Shown here piece by piece: positions 47,843 through 58,047 of a DNA stretch of 64,000 nt. Location: positions 335,670-399,669 of the forward strand of contig NZ_LBHV01000007.1 of NCBI RefSeq assembly GCF_001005825.1, given 5' to 3'. Made by a program: the position numbers and the translations under genes. Numbering within the stretch: the first letter of the stretch is position 1; each line of letters begins with the position of its first letter. The DNA comes from Rhizobium sp. LC145 (lineage in GTDB: Bacteria > Pseudomonadota > Alphaproteobacteria > Rhizobiales > Rhizobiaceae). The notes beneath the pieces were generated by a model. It searched no databases, was not told where the DNA came from, and saw only the letters and a program-made list of their open reading frames with translations.

Positions 47843-48145
47843 TCAGGTTTTCGTTTCGGGAAGAACCGGAACCGATTGCCAGCCCTCGCCGCTGAGGACC
47901 ATGCAGCTTATGCCGTTCACATTGGTCACCAGCATCGTCCAGCTGCCACTTTCGCCGACATAGACCTCGATGATTGCCTTCTGGTTGATCAACCCGACTG
48001 CCGAAAGCTTTTCGGAGTAGTTTCTGGCCAGGAATTCGACCATTTCGGAGCGGTCGGCGCAACTATGAACGGCTTGCGATCCTGCTGCCTGGGGATATGC
48101 CAGCGCGGCCCCCAGCACCATGGCTTGGGTCAGTCTGCGGATCAT
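47843..48145 (-). CDS. Small secreted protein of unknown function
   Basis: 100-residue protein with an N-terminal signal peptide (MIRRLTQAMVLGAALAYPQAAGSQA). The mature part has two cysteines (HSCADRSEM and NGISCMVLSGEGW) that could form a disulphide, and the central YSEKLSAVGLINQKAIIEVYVGESGSWTML. Similar small proteins are common in Rhizobiales without known function. The start could also be the ATG at 48157. It is convergent with ispE. Confidence 0.65.
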   Translation of the reverse strand: MIRRLTQAMVLGAALAYPQAAGSQAVHSCADRSEMVEFLARNYSEKLSAVGLINQKAIIEVYVGESGSWTMLVTNVNGISCMVLSGEGWQSVPVLPETKT

Positions 48146-48334
48146 GCTGCGTTCCATGACGCATCTCCTTTCGCCGGATAACCCGGCGGAAGAGGAGCCT
48201 TCCGCTGACCTGTTCTGCCGTTACCCGGCATTTCGCGGCCTGCCGCCAGAGGTTTTCCTTAAGGCGGTGGCGCAACTTGCATTATGAACCCGAACGCCCT
48301 CCATTTCCATGGAAATCGGCGCGGCTAGGCTTGG

Positions 48335-48853
48335 TTATCGGGCCGCCTTGGCCACCCAGGCGGGGATCATCTCGCTCGTCAGTTTCGAGGTCTTCCGGCC
48401 GCGAGCGAGAGCGACAAGATCCATGCCGGAACTGGCCAGCTCTACCGCCTGCCGTTTCGGCAGCAGGAAACCGTATTCGAGGGGCGGCTGTTTCCGCCCG
48501 ATGCGACGAAGGAAGGGCGGACGATAGCCGCGGGCGGGAGAAAACCGCGCCGGCAGCTTGTTGAGCGCCACATATTCGTGGACTTCGTCGATCCAGCCCG
48601 ATTGCAGCCGCGCCCCAGGCTCCATCAGAAGCAGCCACTCGCCACGCGCCGAGCGCAAAATATCCTTGATATCCCAATTCTCATGAAAGCGGCAGCCGGC
48701 GGCATCGGCCACGTGGGAGGAACCGTCCCGCGAGCCGTGATCGAGCACGACCACATCGCTGACGAGCCCCTCCACCGCTGCGGGAACAAGGCCCGAAAGC
48801 GTCTGCGCCAGCTCCGATTCCTGGTCGCGGCATTCCATGATCACAGTCAGCAT
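48335..48853 (-). CDS. Glycosyltransferase family 2-like protein
   Basis: 172-residue protein starting MLTVIMECRDQESELAQTLSGLVPAAVEGLVSDVVVLDHGSRDGSSHVADAAGC, the nucleotide-binding half of a GT-A fold. ARGEWLLLMEPGARLQ corresponds to the usual acidic metal site, but the D-x-D aspartates are not obvious (MEPGA), so catalytic activity is doubtful. It is shorter than most members. The ATG at 48853 is preferred over upstream frame extension. The neighbours give no pathway clue. Confidence 0.72.
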   Translation of the reverse strand: MLTVIMECRDQESELAQTLSGLVPAAVEGLVSDVVVLDHGSRDGSSHVADAAGCRFHENWDIKDILRSARGEWLLLMEPGARLQSGWIDEVHEYVALNKLPARFSPARGYRPPFLRRIGRKQPPLEYGFLLPKRQAVELASSGMDLVALARGRKTSKLTSEMIPAWVAKAAR

Positions 48854-48984
48854 GGGCCAAGACTTAACGCATCGCACAATGGAATGCCAGAAAACCTTTC
48901 CCAATTTTGTTCTTGCAATGTTCTCATTTTTGGCCTAGGAATTTAATCATCACGAACGGGAGTTTCTCCCGGCAGGAGTGTTCC

Positions 48985-50142
48985 ATGAACGAGCTGTCCC
49001 AACTGCGGCAGGCTGCACTCGCGCCTGCCCATACGGCAGATATTGCCGATGCACTGGTCAACTCTTCCGGCCTGCGCATCGAGATCGATCGCCGACGTGG
49101 TCGAGGCGCGGGCCTCAATCCGAGCGGACGCTTCGAAGAGGAGCGCCGCGAAGTATTCGACGACGGTTGGCAGACGATCGAGGAACTCGCCCCGTTCAAG
49201 ACGGAAGTGCAGGTGGAGAAGCCGCGCACGGCGATCACCCGCAATGAATCTCCGGATCTTTCGTTCGACCGTTCGATCAATCCCTATCGCGGCTGCGAGC
49301 ATGGCTGCATCTATTGCTTCGCCCGCCCCACTCACAGCTTTATGGGACTTTCGCCGGGGCTTGATTTCGAATCGAAGCTCTTCGTGAAGCCGGACGTGCC
49401 GAAGCTGCTCGAACGCGAACTCAGCAAGCCGGACTACAAGCTGCGGGCGATCGCAATCGGAACCAATACCGATCCCTATCAGCCGATCGAGCGGGAATGG
49501 CGCATCATGCGGCAGATCCTCGAAGTGCTGCAGAAGGCCAATCATCCGGTGGCGATCGTCACGAAATCGGCGCTCATCGCCCGCGATATCGATATTCTCT
49601 CGGACATGGCCTCCAAGGGGCTCGCCAAGGTCGGCATTTCGGTGACGACGCTGGACCGCAAGCTTGCCCGCACCATGGAGCCGCGCGCCTCGACCCCTCC
49701 CAAGCGCCTGGACGCCATCAAGGCGCTGACCGATGCCGGCATTCCGACCGCGGTCATGGTGGCACCCGTGATACCGGCGCTCAACGATCACGAGATCGAA
49801 AGGATTCTCGATGCCGGGCATGCAGCCGGCGCAAGGGAAGCGAGCTACGTGCTGCTTCGCCTGCCGCTGGAGGTCAGCCCGCTTTTCCGGGACTGGCTGC
49901 TGCGCAGCTATCCGGATCGCTACCGGCACGTGATGTCGCTCGTGCGCTCGATGCGCGGCGGCAAGGATTACGATGCCGAATTCGGCAAGCGGATGAAGGG
50001 CGCAGGGCCCTATGCCTGGCAGATCGGCCGCAGGTTCGAGATGGCGGTCAAACGGCTCGGCATGACCCGACGCGGCCTGCCGCTTCGCGACGACCTCTTC
50101 GTCAGACCGGATGGAGGCGGTATCCAGCTTTCATTGCTCTGA
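48985..50142 (+). CDS. PA0069 family radical SAM protein
   Basis: 385-residue radical SAM protein. The [4Fe-4S] ligands are C104, C108 and C111 in RGCEHGCIYCFARPTH. The rest forms the partial TIM barrel, with IAIGTNTDPYQPIEREWRIMR and LRLPLEVSPLFRDWLLRSYPDRYRHVMSLVRSMRGG. These proteins are widespread, share features with spore photoproduct lyase-like enzymes, and have no proven substrate. The start ATG 48985 (MNELSQLRQAAL) has GGCAGGAGTG upstream. RNase HII follows after about 240 bases. Confidence 0.9.
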   Translation: MNELSQLRQAALAPAHTADIADALVNSSGLRIEIDRRRGRGAGLNPSGRFEEERREVFDDGWQTIEELAPFKTEVQVEKPRTAITRNESPDLSFDRSINPYRGCEHGCIYCFARPTHSFMGLSPGLDFESKLFVKPDVPKLLERELSKPDYKLRAIAIGTNTDPYQPIEREWRIMRQILEVLQKANHPVAIVTKSALIARDIDILSDMASKGLAKVGISVTTLDRKLARTMEPRASTPPKRLDAIKALTDAGIPTAVMVAPVIPALNDHEIERILDAGHAAGAREASYVLLRLPLEVSPLFRDWLLRSYPDRYRHVMSLVRSMRGGKDYDAEFGKRMKGAGPYAWQIGRRFEMAVKRLGMTRRGLPLRDDLFVRPDGGGIQLSLL

Positions 50143-50382
50143 ACGGTAAGGCGCATTGCCTCCGGAAACATCCAGGCGATGCGTTTTGAATTCTTTCTCG
50201 TGCATGCCCTCGGAAACCAGGCTCCCTGCCCTTTCCGTGACATGCAAACCCCTTTCGGCACGTCCCCGCCACCGTCCCGTGCCGAAATGCCCCGGCCCAC
50301 CGACGCCCCTCGGTGGATAGCGAAGCCGCAATCGCTTGCCGGGGCTTGCAGGAGATCGGGTCGGCGTGCGAGTCTCTGCCGC

Positions 50383-51054
50383 ATGTTGACCCGCACGCCG
50401 CCCGATTCTCCGATGCTCTTCGAGGAAGTGCCTCTCGTACCGGATTTCAGCCTGGAACTGACGGCGCGGAAAGCCGGCCACTGGCCGGTCGCCGGTACGG
50501 ATGAAGCCGGACGCGGCCCGCTTGCCGGGCCGGTCGTAGCAGCGGCGGTCATCCTCGATCCCGACAACATTCCGGACGGGTTGAACGATTCCAAACAGCT
50601 CACCGCCGCCCAGAGGGAAAACCTGTTCGAGGCGATCCTCGCAACCGCCGAGGTATCCATCGCGGCCTCCGGTCCCCGGCATATCGATGAGCGCAACATC
50701 CTGCGCGCAAGCCTGGATGCCATGCGTCGCGCGGTCGCCGGGCTTTCCCTCACGCCGGCCTATGTGCTCACCGACGGCCGCGACGTGCCACTGGGGCTTT
50801 GCTGCCCCGGCAAGGCGGTGATCCGGGGGGATGCCCGCTCCGTCTCCATCGCAGCCGCCTCGATCATCGCCAAGGTGACCCGCGACCGGATGATGGCAAG
50901 GGCCCATCACGTTTTCCCGGCCTACGGCTTTGCCAATCATGCCGGCTACGGGACGCCGCAGCACCGCGCCGGCATCGACACGCACGGCCCTTGCTTGCTC
51001 CACCGCATGAGCTTCAGGCCGCTCAAGAAGGATGGCGTTCTGGCGGAGGAGTAA
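50383..51054 (+). CDS. rnhB: Ribonuclease HII
   Basis: 223-residue RNase HII, which cuts RNA at RNA-DNA junctions and removes misincorporated ribonucleotides. The catalytic DE pair is in [22 protein letters not shown], the third acid in [22 protein letters not shown], and [26 protein letters not shown] closes the domain. ATG 50383 ([16 protein letters not shown]) is chosen because the upstream part of the frame looks non-coding; ATG 50413 is an alternative. In many rhizobia rnhB adjoins the ccrM methyltransferase gene, which is not seen here. Confidence 0.92.
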   Translation: MLTRTPPDSPMLFEEVPLVPDFSLELTARKAGHWPVAGTDEAGRGPLAGPVVAAAVILDPDNIPDGLNDSKQLTAAQRENLFEAILATAEVSIAASGPRHIDERNILRASLDAMRRAVAGLSLTPAYVLTDGRDVPLGLCCPGKAVIRGDARSVSIAAASIIAKVTRDRMMARAHHVFPAYGFANHAGYGTPQHRAGIDTHGPCLLHRMSFRPLKKDGVLAEE

Positions 51055-51135
51055 AGTTACTGCCGTGGCCGTGGACCAATTGGTGCGTTCCAGCCTGAGC
51101 GCTAAAACCATCAAATCCAAAGTCCGGTGACAAGG

Positions 51136-51780
51136 ATGAGAATCTTCTTCGACGTCGATGGGGTACTCATAGATGGCTGGCACGCAAACAGCGCATTGCG
51201 CAAGCCATGGGACGCCAACCTTCAGACCGACCTGGGCATCGACAGAGACGCCTTTCAAAAACTGTTCTTTGGTATTCCCGGCGCGCGAACCAGATCACCG
51301 ATGTTTGATTGTGTCACTGGTCGCCGCGACTTGCGTGACGCCTTGGCCGATGTTCTTCCGCAGGTCGGCTACCAAGACGATGTCGATGAATTTATGCGAT
51401 ACTGGTTCGAGAAGGACGCGAATGTAAATGCGTCCGTTTTCAATCTTATAGATAACATCAGGGAGAGTAGCGGGGCGAAGATGTACGTCGCGACGGGGCA
51501 GGAGCATCATCGCGCACGCTATCTCTGGAACGAACTCGGCTTTTCCAGATATTTTGAACGCATGTTCTACAGCGCCCAAATTGGTCACCCGAAGAAAGAT
51601 GTCCGGTTCTTCGAAACCATCAATCGCACGCTTGCAATTAGCGCAGAGGAGAGGCCGATTTTCTTCGATGACCAGCCGGAGATCGTTGAACTTGCGATCA
51701 GTAGCGGTTGGGAGGGAGTGATCTTTACTTCGCCAGACGATATTCAGCAGCATCCACGGCTGAGGCATCTGTGGCAATAG
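51136..51780 (+). CDS. HAD-superfamily hydrolase of atypical composition
   Basis: 214-residue haloacid-dehalogenase-type protein. Motif I is the D-x-D in FFDVDGVLIDG. Motif II is around YVATGQEH, the lysine motif is GHPKKD, and motif III is the DD of IFFDDQPEIVELA. It may act as a phosphatase on a small phosphate ester. ATG 51136 is used, with an in-frame GTG 9 bases earlier. Two 60-base lines I counted have about 52-53% GC, clearly below the neighbouring genes, and codon use is less biased, suggesting transfer. It stands alone between rnhB and the end of the ATP synthase operon. Confidence 0.8.
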   Translation: MRIFFDVDGVLIDGWHANSALRKPWDANLQTDLGIDRDAFQKLFFGIPGARTRSPMFDCVTGRRDLRDALADVLPQVGYQDDVDEFMRYWFEKDANVNASVFNLIDNIRESSGAKMYVATGQEHHRARYLWNELGFSRYFERMFYSAQIGHPKKDVRFFETINRTLAISAEERPIFFDDQPEIVELAISSGWEGVIFTSPDDIQQHPRLRHLWQ

Positions 51781-51855
51781 GCAATCGGCTCTTCCAATTT
51801 GCCACCGCAATAGCGGGCAACAACACCGGTGCCGAGACTGGTTAGATCTCAAAAC

Positions 51856-51884
51856 AAAAAAGCCGGGCTCTCGCCCGGCTTTTT
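51856..51884. terminator. Bidirectional terminator between the HAD gene and the ATP synthase operon
   Basis: AAAAAGCCGGGC and GCCCGGCTTTTT form a perfect stem around a short TCTC loop, with A/T runs on both sides. It can end the ATP synthase transcript and the convergent HAD transcript. Confidence 0.92.
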
Positions 51885-51902
51885 GAATTCCGTTCACGCC
51901 TT

Positions 51903-52388
51903 TCAGTTCAGGCGGGACTTCACCTGATCGACGGCGTCCTTGAAGAGCGTGTTCCGGGTCGCAGCATCGGCCTTCTTGGCGATGACGCTCTCGGCGGCAG
52001 CGACCGCCAGATCCACGGCGGCGGCGCGGACAGCACCGATCGCTTCGGCCTCGGCCTGCTTGATCTTCTGCTCGGAAAGCGCATTGCGGCGGGCGACGAA
52101 TTCCTCCGTCTTCTGCCGGGCTTCCTCGCTCAGAAGGGCTGCCTCGCGCTCGGCTGCGGCAACGATATTGGCAGCGTCGGCTTCGGCTTCCTTGCGCTTG
52201 CGCTGATATTCAGCGAGCAGCGCCTGGGCTTCCTCGCGAAGGCGCTTGGCTTCCGCCAGTTCGTTGCCGATGTTTTCGGCGCGTTCGTCGAGCGACTTCG
52301 CGATCATGCCCGGCACCTTCAGATAGATGATGAGCACGAAGAAGAGGATAAGACCGACGAGGGCGTAAAAGGTTGCATCGAACGCCAT
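51903..52388 (-). CDS. atpF: ATP synthase subunit b
   Basis: 161-residue b subunit of the Fo stator. A single N-terminal membrane helix (FYALVGLILFFVLIIYLKV) is followed by a long Ala/Glu/Arg-rich helix (AKRLREEAQALLAEYQRKRKEAEADAANIVAAAEREAALL), the peripheral stalk. The start is ATG 52388 (MAFDATFYAL). It is the last gene of the operon; the b' gene ends 4 bases upstream. Confidence 0.93.
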   Translation of the reverse strand: MAFDATFYALVGLILFFVLIIYLKVPGMIAKSLDERAENIGNELAEAKRLREEAQALLAEYQRKRKEAEADAANIVAAAEREAALLSEEARQKTEEFVARRNALSEQKIKQAEAEAIGAVRAAAVDLAVAAAESVIAKKADAATRNTLFKDAVDQVKSRLN

Positions 52389-52392
52389 GGGA

Positions 52393-53034
52393 TCAGGCCT
52401 TTCCGTTCGCTGCCGCGGCAACCGCGGTCTTGATGTCGTCGCCGCCGGCCTTGCCGATGAGCTGATCGACGATGGCCGTCGCGGTCTCTTCGGCGATGGC
52501 GCCGACCTGGGCGAAGGCCTTGGCCTTGATCTCGCCGATCCGGGTTTCGGCGGCGGAGAGTTTCTCGGCCAGTTCCGCCTCGATCGCGGCGCGATCGGCA
52601 GCGGCCTTGCTCTTGGCCGCCTCGCGCGCGGTTTCGGCAATGCCGTTGGCCTTGGAGCGGGCGGCGGCGAGTTCCTTTTCATAGGTCTCGACCGCTGTAT
52701 CGGCTTCCGATTTCAGGCGGGAGGCCTCGTCGAGGTCCTGGGCGATCCGGTCGTGGCGGTGTTCGAGAATGCCGCCGAGACGCGGAACGATGACCCGCTT
52801 CATCAGGAGATAGAAGAGGCCGAAGGTGATGACGAGCCAGAGAAGCTGCGAAGCAAAATGAGTCGGGTCGAAGGGCGGGAAAACGCCCGTTCCGTGGTCT
52901 TCGCCCTGTGCAACGCCGGTCTCGGTATGCAATTCGCCCGCAGGCGCAGCATGAGTATCGCCGGCGGGCGCTGCAGGCGTTTCAGTGGCGGCCGGCGCGG
53001 TCTGCGCGAGTGCCGGGGTCACGATCATCATCAC
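52393..53034 (-). CDS. ATP synthase subunit b'
   Basis: 213-residue divergent second b subunit (AtpG/AtpF2/AtpX), found in alphaproteobacteria and phototrophs, which forms a heterodimeric stalk with b. It has an N-terminal Ala/Pro-rich extension ([23 protein letters not shown]) that may act as a signal or anchor, a membrane helix ([19 protein letters not shown]), then a long charged helix. The start is ATG 53034; two further ATGs follow directly. Confidence 0.92.
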   Translation of the reverse strand: MMMIVTPALAQTAPAATETPAAPAGDTHAAPAGELHTETGVAQGEDHGTGVFPPFDPTHFASQLLWLVITFGLFYLLMKRVIVPRLGGILEHRHDRIAQDLDEASRLKSEADTAVETYEKELAAARSKANGIAETAREAAKSKAAADRAAIEAELAEKLSAAETRIGEIKAKAFAQVGAIAEETATAIVDQLIGKAGGDDIKTAVAAAANGKA

Positions 53035-53110
53035 CTCCAGGTGTATTCCAAATGCGAAGGATCACGGCGCGCTTCTCGAAAGCGGCCGTGATCCCGATCC
53101 TGGCAAGCTC

Positions 53111-53338
53111 TTAGACTGCGAAGAGCAGGAGGAGAGCGATGAGCAGCGAGAAGATGCCCAGAGCTTCCGTAACGGCGAAGCCGAATACCAGGCGGCCGAA
53201 CTGGCTGTCAGCGGCAGACGGGTTGCGCAGGGCGCCCGACAGGTAGTTGCCGAAGATGTTGCCGAGGCCGAGAGCCGTGCCGGCCATGCCAAAGCAAGCC
53301 AGACCCGCGCCGATGAACTTTGCTGCTTCCGCTTCCAT
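53111..53338 (-). CDS. atpE: ATP synthase subunit c
   Basis: 75-residue proteolipid with two membrane helices ([29 protein letters not shown] and [24 protein letters not shown]). The proton-binding carboxylate is E58 in AVTEALG and the polar loop is RNPSA. It lacks a sodium-site signature, so proton coupling is expected. The start ATG 53338 has GAAGGAG upstream. Confidence 0.96.
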   Translation of the reverse strand: MEAEAAKFIGAGLACFGMAGTALGLGNIFGNYLSGALRNPSAADSQFGRLVFGFAVTEALGIFSLLIALLLLFAV

Positions 53339-53406
53339 GATGAACTCCTTCGAATGGGTGTTGCGGCTGATGACTGACGCCTCAGGACGCCAATGGGTAG
53401 TTATCC

Positions 53407-54159
53407 TTAGTGCCCGCCGGGGTGGACCGCGTCGTTGAGGTACATGCAAGTCAGCACCGCAAAGACATAGGCCTGGAGGAAGGCGACGAGGAATTCGAGA
53501 CCAGTCAGGGCGACGGTCATGATGAGAGGCAGGATTGCGCCGCCGATGCCGAGCGCACCGAGCGCGCTGAGCGAGGTGACGAAACCTGCGAAAACCTTCA
53601 GCGTGATGTGACCTGCAAGCATGTTCGCGAAAAGACGAACGGAGAGCGAGATCGGACGCGACAGGAAGGAAATGATTTCGATGCCGACGACGAGCGGCAA
53701 CAGGACACCTGGGATGCCGCTCGGCACGAAGACCTTCAGGAAGTGAAGGCCGTGCTTGTAGAAGCCGTAGACCAGCACGGTGCCGATCACCAGGACCGCG
53801 AGCGCGAAGGTGACGATGATCTGGCTGGTGACGGTGAAGAAATAGGGGAACATGCCGAGCATGTTGGCGGTCAGCACGAACATGAACAGCGTGAACACGA
53901 GCGGGAAGAACTTCATGCCGTGGCTGCCGGCGCCTTCGCGCAGCATTGAGGCGATGAATTCATAGGACATTTCGGCGACCGACTGCGCACGGCCGGGGAT
54001 CAGCCCGCGCTGCGAGGTGGCGAAATAGAGGAAGCCGGCCGCCGCAGCGACGGTCGCAACCATGAAAAGAGAAGCATTGGTGAAGGAAAAGTCGATGCCG
54101 CCGATCTCGATCGGAACGATCTTCTGGATCTGGAACTGATGGATCGGATCGTTAGCCAC
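53407..54159 (-). CDS. atpB: ATP synthase subunit a
   Basis: 250-residue Fo subunit a, the proton channel. It shows the conserved arginine in [23 protein letters not shown], the C-terminal [31 protein letters not shown] and the family N-terminus [26 protein letters not shown]. It lies between atpI and atpE in the Fo operon. The F1 genes are not in the window, the usual arrangement for rhizobia. Confidence 0.96.
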   Translation of the reverse strand: MANDPIHQFQIQKIVPIEIGGIDFSFTNASLFMVATVAAAAGFLYFATSQRGLIPGRAQSVAEMSYEFIASMLREGAGSHGMKFFPLVFTLFMFVLTANMLGMFPYFFTVTSQIIVTFALAVLVIGTVLVYGFYKHGLHFLKVFVPSGIPGVLLPLVVGIEIISFLSRPISLSVRLFANMLAGHITLKVFAGFVTSLSALGALGIGGAILPLIMTVALTGLEFLVAFLQAYVFAVLTCMYLNDAVHPGGH

Positions 54160-54217
54160 CGTCTACCTCTTTGCCTGCGCCGTCCACGACGGCTGACCTT
54201 ATATTACACCGGGAGAC

Positions 54218-54583
54218 CTAGAGGCCGCCCGTTCCCGCCTTGTCCTTGTCGCCCCGCTTCTGAAAGGTCGGCGGCGGAGCCACCACCCCGACAGATCGGA
54301 GCACGTTCAACACGCCTGCACAGAAGCCGAGGAGAAGCAGAACGACCAACCCCCACGGCGACGTACCGGCGAAACGATCGAGCAGAAACCCCAGAATGGC
54401 GCCGACCGCGATCGCGGATATGAACTCGGAAGACAGCTTGAAGCCCAGGGCCATGCCCCTTCGGCTTTCCTCGGAACTTGCGTCCCTGGCCGCCTCTGCC
54501 GCGTCATCCGCACGCTTGCCCGCGAGTTCCGCCGACAAGCGCTTCCGGCGCTCTTCCAGACTATCGTCACGATCATCCGTCAT
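54218..54583 (-). CDS. atpI: ATP synthase protein I
   Basis: 121-residue AtpI-type protein with a charged N-terminus (MTDDRDDSLEERRKRLSAELAG), then two membrane helices (FISAIAVGAILGFLLDRFAG and WGLVVLLLLGFCAGVLNVLRSVG). AtpI assists c-ring assembly. It is the first gene of the Fo operon, with a strong promoter about 117 bases upstream of its ATG 54583. Confidence 0.88.
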   Translation of the reverse strand: MTDDRDDSLEERRKRLSAELAGKRADDAAEAARDASSEESRRGMALGFKLSSEFISAIAVGAILGFLLDRFAGTSPWGLVVLLLLGFCAGVLNVLRSVGVVAPPPTFQKRGDKDKAGTGGL

Positions 54584-54699
54584 TCGCGTCCTCCCGGGCG
54601 CAAATCCCTGGCGTAGCCGGTTCGTGAACCGTTCCGACTGCCAAAAACATGCCGTCACCGTGGATTTCGCGCCTTCCGGCCCGTTTTCAAGTCGCGCGC

Positions 54700-54728
54700 A
54701 ACATAGTTTTGACGGCTGGTATAGTCAA
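54700..54728 (-). promoter_or_regulatory. Promoter of the ATP synthase Fo operon
   Basis: On the minus strand TTGACT (54728-54723) and TATGTT (54705-54700) are separated by exactly 17 bases, a good housekeeping-sigma promoter. Transcription would begin about 110 bases before the atpI start codon. Confidence 0.7.
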
Positions 54729-54832
54729 GGCACCCGCACCGCTTCATTCAAGGTTAATTAGCCGAGGAATTTCAAAAACTTAAGGCGAGCACAACCTGAT
54801 CCAGGTAAAACTGTCGCGGGAATCGGCGCCTC

Positions 54833-56005
54833 TCAGCTCCAGCCGCCGCCATAGGTGCGGTAGAAAACATGCAGGCCGATGCGGCCGACCTTCTTCATGC
54901 TCCGCGCCCATTTCGGCCGGACATAGACGGCATGATAATGGGTGGAGGAGCCAACCTCGGTCAACCATACCTTGCCGGCGGTGACGGCCATGGCCACTTC
55001 GCGCGCCATCTTCCAGTGATATTCGGAGCGGACGCGGTCCTTGATGTTGTCGCAGGCGAAGGAAAACTGGCAGCGATTGCGCCAATCCTCGTTCTGGTAG
55101 ACGACGTCGCAGATCGTCTTCGGATAGGCGGGATTGCGCACCCGGTTGAGGATGACCTGGGCGACGGCGGCCTGGCCGCGGGCGGATTCGCCGCGCGCCT
55201 CGAAATAGATGCCGGAAGCGAGACATTGCTGCTCGCGAGCGGAAAATACCGAGGGCGGCAGCGGGGTCGCCGCCCAGGCATGGTCTTCCGGTCCGATCGG
55301 CGGAATGAACCGCCCGCCATTCGGCTTATCCTTCAGGATGGCATCGAAGGGCGATTGGCGCGCGAAGTCCGGCGCCGAGGGCGCATAGGCGGTCGCGAGG
55401 ATGTCGGCATCCCTGTTTGTAACCAGTCCGGCGATCATCGGCGAGACGACCCCATCATGCTTCTCCTCCTCGTCCCTGCGGAAATAGAAGGAGGCCAGTT
55501 CGATCGCCTTCGCTTCCTCTGCGGAGTGGGCAAAGGCGGTCCGCTCCTCCTTGGGCAAGGGAGGACGCACGAGGCTGCTGCTGCGCTGGAGGATGGAGCC
55601 GGCCGAAAAGGCCCTCGGCGGCAGCATCGGCTCGACCGCGATGACGCGGCCTTTTTTGGCGCGACGATTGACGCGTTCCTCGTCGCTGCGCGGATCGTTG
55701 CCCTGCTTGCCGCCCGCAAGCGCAACCTTGCGCCCATCGGGCAATGTAATGCCCGCATCACCAGAGGACCTGCCGCCCGGAAAGGCAAGCGATGCCGTGT
55801 GGATCGAACCGGCGGGGGATTCGGTCAACACCATGCGCCATTGTTCGCCTTTCCGGTCGAAACCGGTCAGCAGATCGGCGAGGTCGCCCTGGGCGGGCAC
55901 GGAAGGGAAGGCCAGCCAGCAGGCAAGGCCGAAGACGGCGGGGGAAGTCCATCCGTCCAGACGGGACGGGAACCTGCGACGCAAAACGCTCCACGAACGC
56001 AACAC
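54833..56005 (-). CDS. SleB-like cell wall hydrolase
   Basis: 390-residue protein whose C-terminal third (about 250-390) is a Hydrolase_2/SleB domain: EQQCLASGIYFEARGESARGQAAVAQVILNRVRNPAYPKTICDVVYQNE, CQFSFACDN and VGSSTHYHAVYVRPKWARSM. The catalytic acid is probably the Glu of YFEARGE. The N-terminus has a signal-anchor-like hydrophobic stretch (AVFGLACWLAFPSVPAQG). The middle is low complexity. It likely cleaves peptidoglycan glycan strands; family members are spore-cortex enzymes in Bacillus but are common cell wall hydrolases in rhizobia. Confidence 0.88.
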   Translation of the reverse strand: MLRSWSVLRRRFPSRLDGWTSPAVFGLACWLAFPSVPAQGDLADLLTGFDRKGEQWRMVLTESPAGSIHTASLAFPGGRSSGDAGITLPDGRKVALAGGKQGNDPRSDEERVNRRAKKGRVIAVEPMLPPRAFSAGSILQRSSSLVRPPLPKEERTAFAHSAEEAKAIELASFYFRRDEEEKHDGVVSPMIAGLVTNRDADILATAYAPSAPDFARQSPFDAILKDKPNGGRFIPPIGPEDHAWAATPLPPSVFSAREQQCLASGIYFEARGESARGQAAVAQVILNRVRNPAYPKTICDVVYQNEDWRNRCQFSFACDNIKDRVRSEYHWKMAREVAMAVTAGKVWLTEVGSSTHYHAVYVRPKWARSMKKVGRIGLHVFYRTYGGGWS

Positions 56006-56129
56006 CGGCTACTCCACAAGGCAATAATGATCCTCGAAAGAATCATCCATTAACCTTGATGAGCGGTTAATGCGGCGGCGCAATCGCCCTGAAATGGGGC
56101 TCAAATGCCGCTCACATAAATGTCAGCGG

Positions 56130-58031
56130 TCAGATGATGACATGCGAGCCGAGCTCCACCACGCGGTTGGCCGGCAGACGGAAATAATCGGATGGATCGG
56201 TCGCCGTGTTGGCGAGCGCGATGAACAGACGATCCTGCCACATGGGCATGCCCGATTCGGCATCCGGTATCAGCTTGCGCCGGCCGAGATAGAAGGAGGT
56301 CGACATGATGTCGAACTTGAACCCACTCTTGCGAAGCTGCGCCAGCGCCTGGGAGACATTGTGGGTCTGCATGAAGCCGAAGCGCAGTTCGATGAGGGTG
56401 AACCGCTCCGACAGTTTCTCGACCTTGAAGCGATCCCTGGAAGATACCCGCGGCTTGTTGATCGTCCTGATCGTCAAGACGACGTTCTTCTCATGCAGAA
56501 CATGATTGTGCTTGATGTTGTGGAGCAGCGCCGCCGGCGCCGTCTCCGGATCGCTGGTCAGGAAGATCGCGATACCCGGCACGGTGACGGGAGCATGCTC
56601 TCCCTTCTTCTCGATCATCGGTATGAAAGCTTCGAGCGGCACGTCGATGCGGCGGGTCTTATCGAAGAGAATGGCGCTGCCGCGCTTCCAGGTCCACATG
56701 ACGATGGTGAAGACGATCGCCATCATGACGGGCACATAGCCACCGTCATGCACTTTCAGAAGATTGGCGCCGAGGAAGACCAGTTCCAGCGCCAGCAGCG
56801 GCGCGAGCGTGAGGATCGCGAAGCTCTGCGGCCATCTCCACCGCAGGCGAACGAACTCGAAAGCCATCAGCGTCGTCACCACCATCGCACCGGTCACCGA
56901 AATGCCATAAGCGGTGGCAAGCGCCTCCGAGCTTCCAAAGCCGAGAACCAGGGCGATGACGCCGACGAGCAACAGCGTGTTCACCGAAGGAAGGAATATC
57001 TGCCCGGTATTGGTTTCCGAGGTGAACAGGATCTGCATGCGCGGCAGGTAGCCGAGGTGGATGCCCTGCCGCACCAGCGAGAAAGCCCCGGTGATGACCG
57101 CCTGGCTGGCGATGATCGTCGCGGCGGTGGCGAGGATGACCACCGGCAGCAGCGCCCATTTCGGGAACATCAGATAGAAGGGATCGGACATGGCCTCCGG
57201 GTGCTTCAACACCAGAGCCCCCTGCCCCAGGTAGTTCAGCGTCAATGCCGGAAACACCAGGAGGAACCAGGCCCACTGGATCGGTCGGCGGCCGAAATGC
57301 CCGAGATCGGCGTAAAGGGCCTCCGCCCCCGTGACGGTCAGGAAAACGGCGCCGAGCACGACGATGCCGATAAAGCCCTCTCTCAGCATGAATTCCACCG
57401 CATGCAACGGATTGAAGGCGGCAAGGATGCTGAGGTCATCGAAGATATGGGCGATGCCGCCCGCCCCCATCACGATGAACCAAAGGGCGGTGATCGGCCC
57501 GAAAAAGCGCGCGACCAGGCCCGTGCCCTTCGACTGGATCATGAAGATGCCGATCAGGATGCCTATCGAAATGGGCAGGATGGCGTTTTCCATAGTGGGC
57601 GCCACCAGCTTCAGCCCTTCCACGGCGGAAAGCACCGAGAGCGCCGGCGTGATCATCGCATCGCCGAGGAAGAGGGCCGCGCCGATGAGGCCGAGCAGCA
57701 TCAAGAACGCCTTGTGACCATTGCCGGTCTTGGTGAGGAGCGCGAGCAAGGCGAGAGTGCCGCCCTCCCCGTCGTTATCGGCCCTCAGCAGAAAGAGCAC
57801 GTATTTGATCGTGACGATGATGGTCAGCGTCCAGATGATCAGCGAAATCAGGCCGATGATCTCGGCCTGGGTCACGCCGTCATGGGAAATCGGCTTCAGC
57901 GCCTCGCGAAATGCGTAGAGCGGACTGGTGCCGATATCGCCGTAAACGACGCCGACGGAGCCGAGCGCAAGCGCGAACAGCCCCTGGCTACGCGGTTCTT
58001 CGGCAGTATCGGAATAAGTGGAGTGGCCCAT
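56130..58031 (-). CDS. kup: Kup-type potassium uptake permease
   Basis: 633-residue Kup/Trk-H-like K+ symporter. The signature [22 protein letters not shown] lies at the N-terminus. Twelve membrane helices follow, then a cytoplasmic C-terminal domain of about 180 residues ([36 protein letters not shown]). It takes up potassium with protons and matters mostly in acid or low-potassium conditions. It lies 16 bases after corA on the same strand, so the two form a cation-uptake operon. Confidence 0.95.
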   Translation of the reverse strand: MGHSTYSDTAEEPRSQGLFALALGSVGVVYGDIGTSPLYAFREALKPISHDGVTQAEIIGLISLIIWTLTIIVTIKYVLFLLRADNDGEGGTLALLALLTKTGNGHKAFLMLLGLIGAALFLGDAMITPALSVLSAVEGLKLVAPTMENAILPISIGILIGIFMIQSKGTGLVARFFGPITALWFIVMGAGGIAHIFDDLSILAAFNPLHAVEFMLREGFIGIVVLGAVFLTVTGAEALYADLGHFGRRPIQWAWFLLVFPALTLNYLGQGALVLKHPEAMSDPFYLMFPKWALLPVVILATAATIIASQAVITGAFSLVRQGIHLGYLPRMQILFTSETNTGQIFLPSVNTLLLVGVIALVLGFGSSEALATAYGISVTGAMVVTTLMAFEFVRLRWRWPQSFAILTLAPLLALELVFLGANLLKVHDGGYVPVMMAIVFTIVMWTWKRGSAILFDKTRRIDVPLEAFIPMIEKKGEHAPVTVPGIAIFLTSDPETAPAALLHNIKHNHVLHEKNVVLTIRTINKPRVSSRDRFKVEKLSERFTLIELRFGFMQTHNVSQALAQLRKSGFKFDIMSTSFYLGRRKLIPDAESGMPMWQDRLFIALANTATDPSDYFRLPANRVVELGSHVII

Positions 58032-58047
58032 AAGCCTCGTCTGGCTT

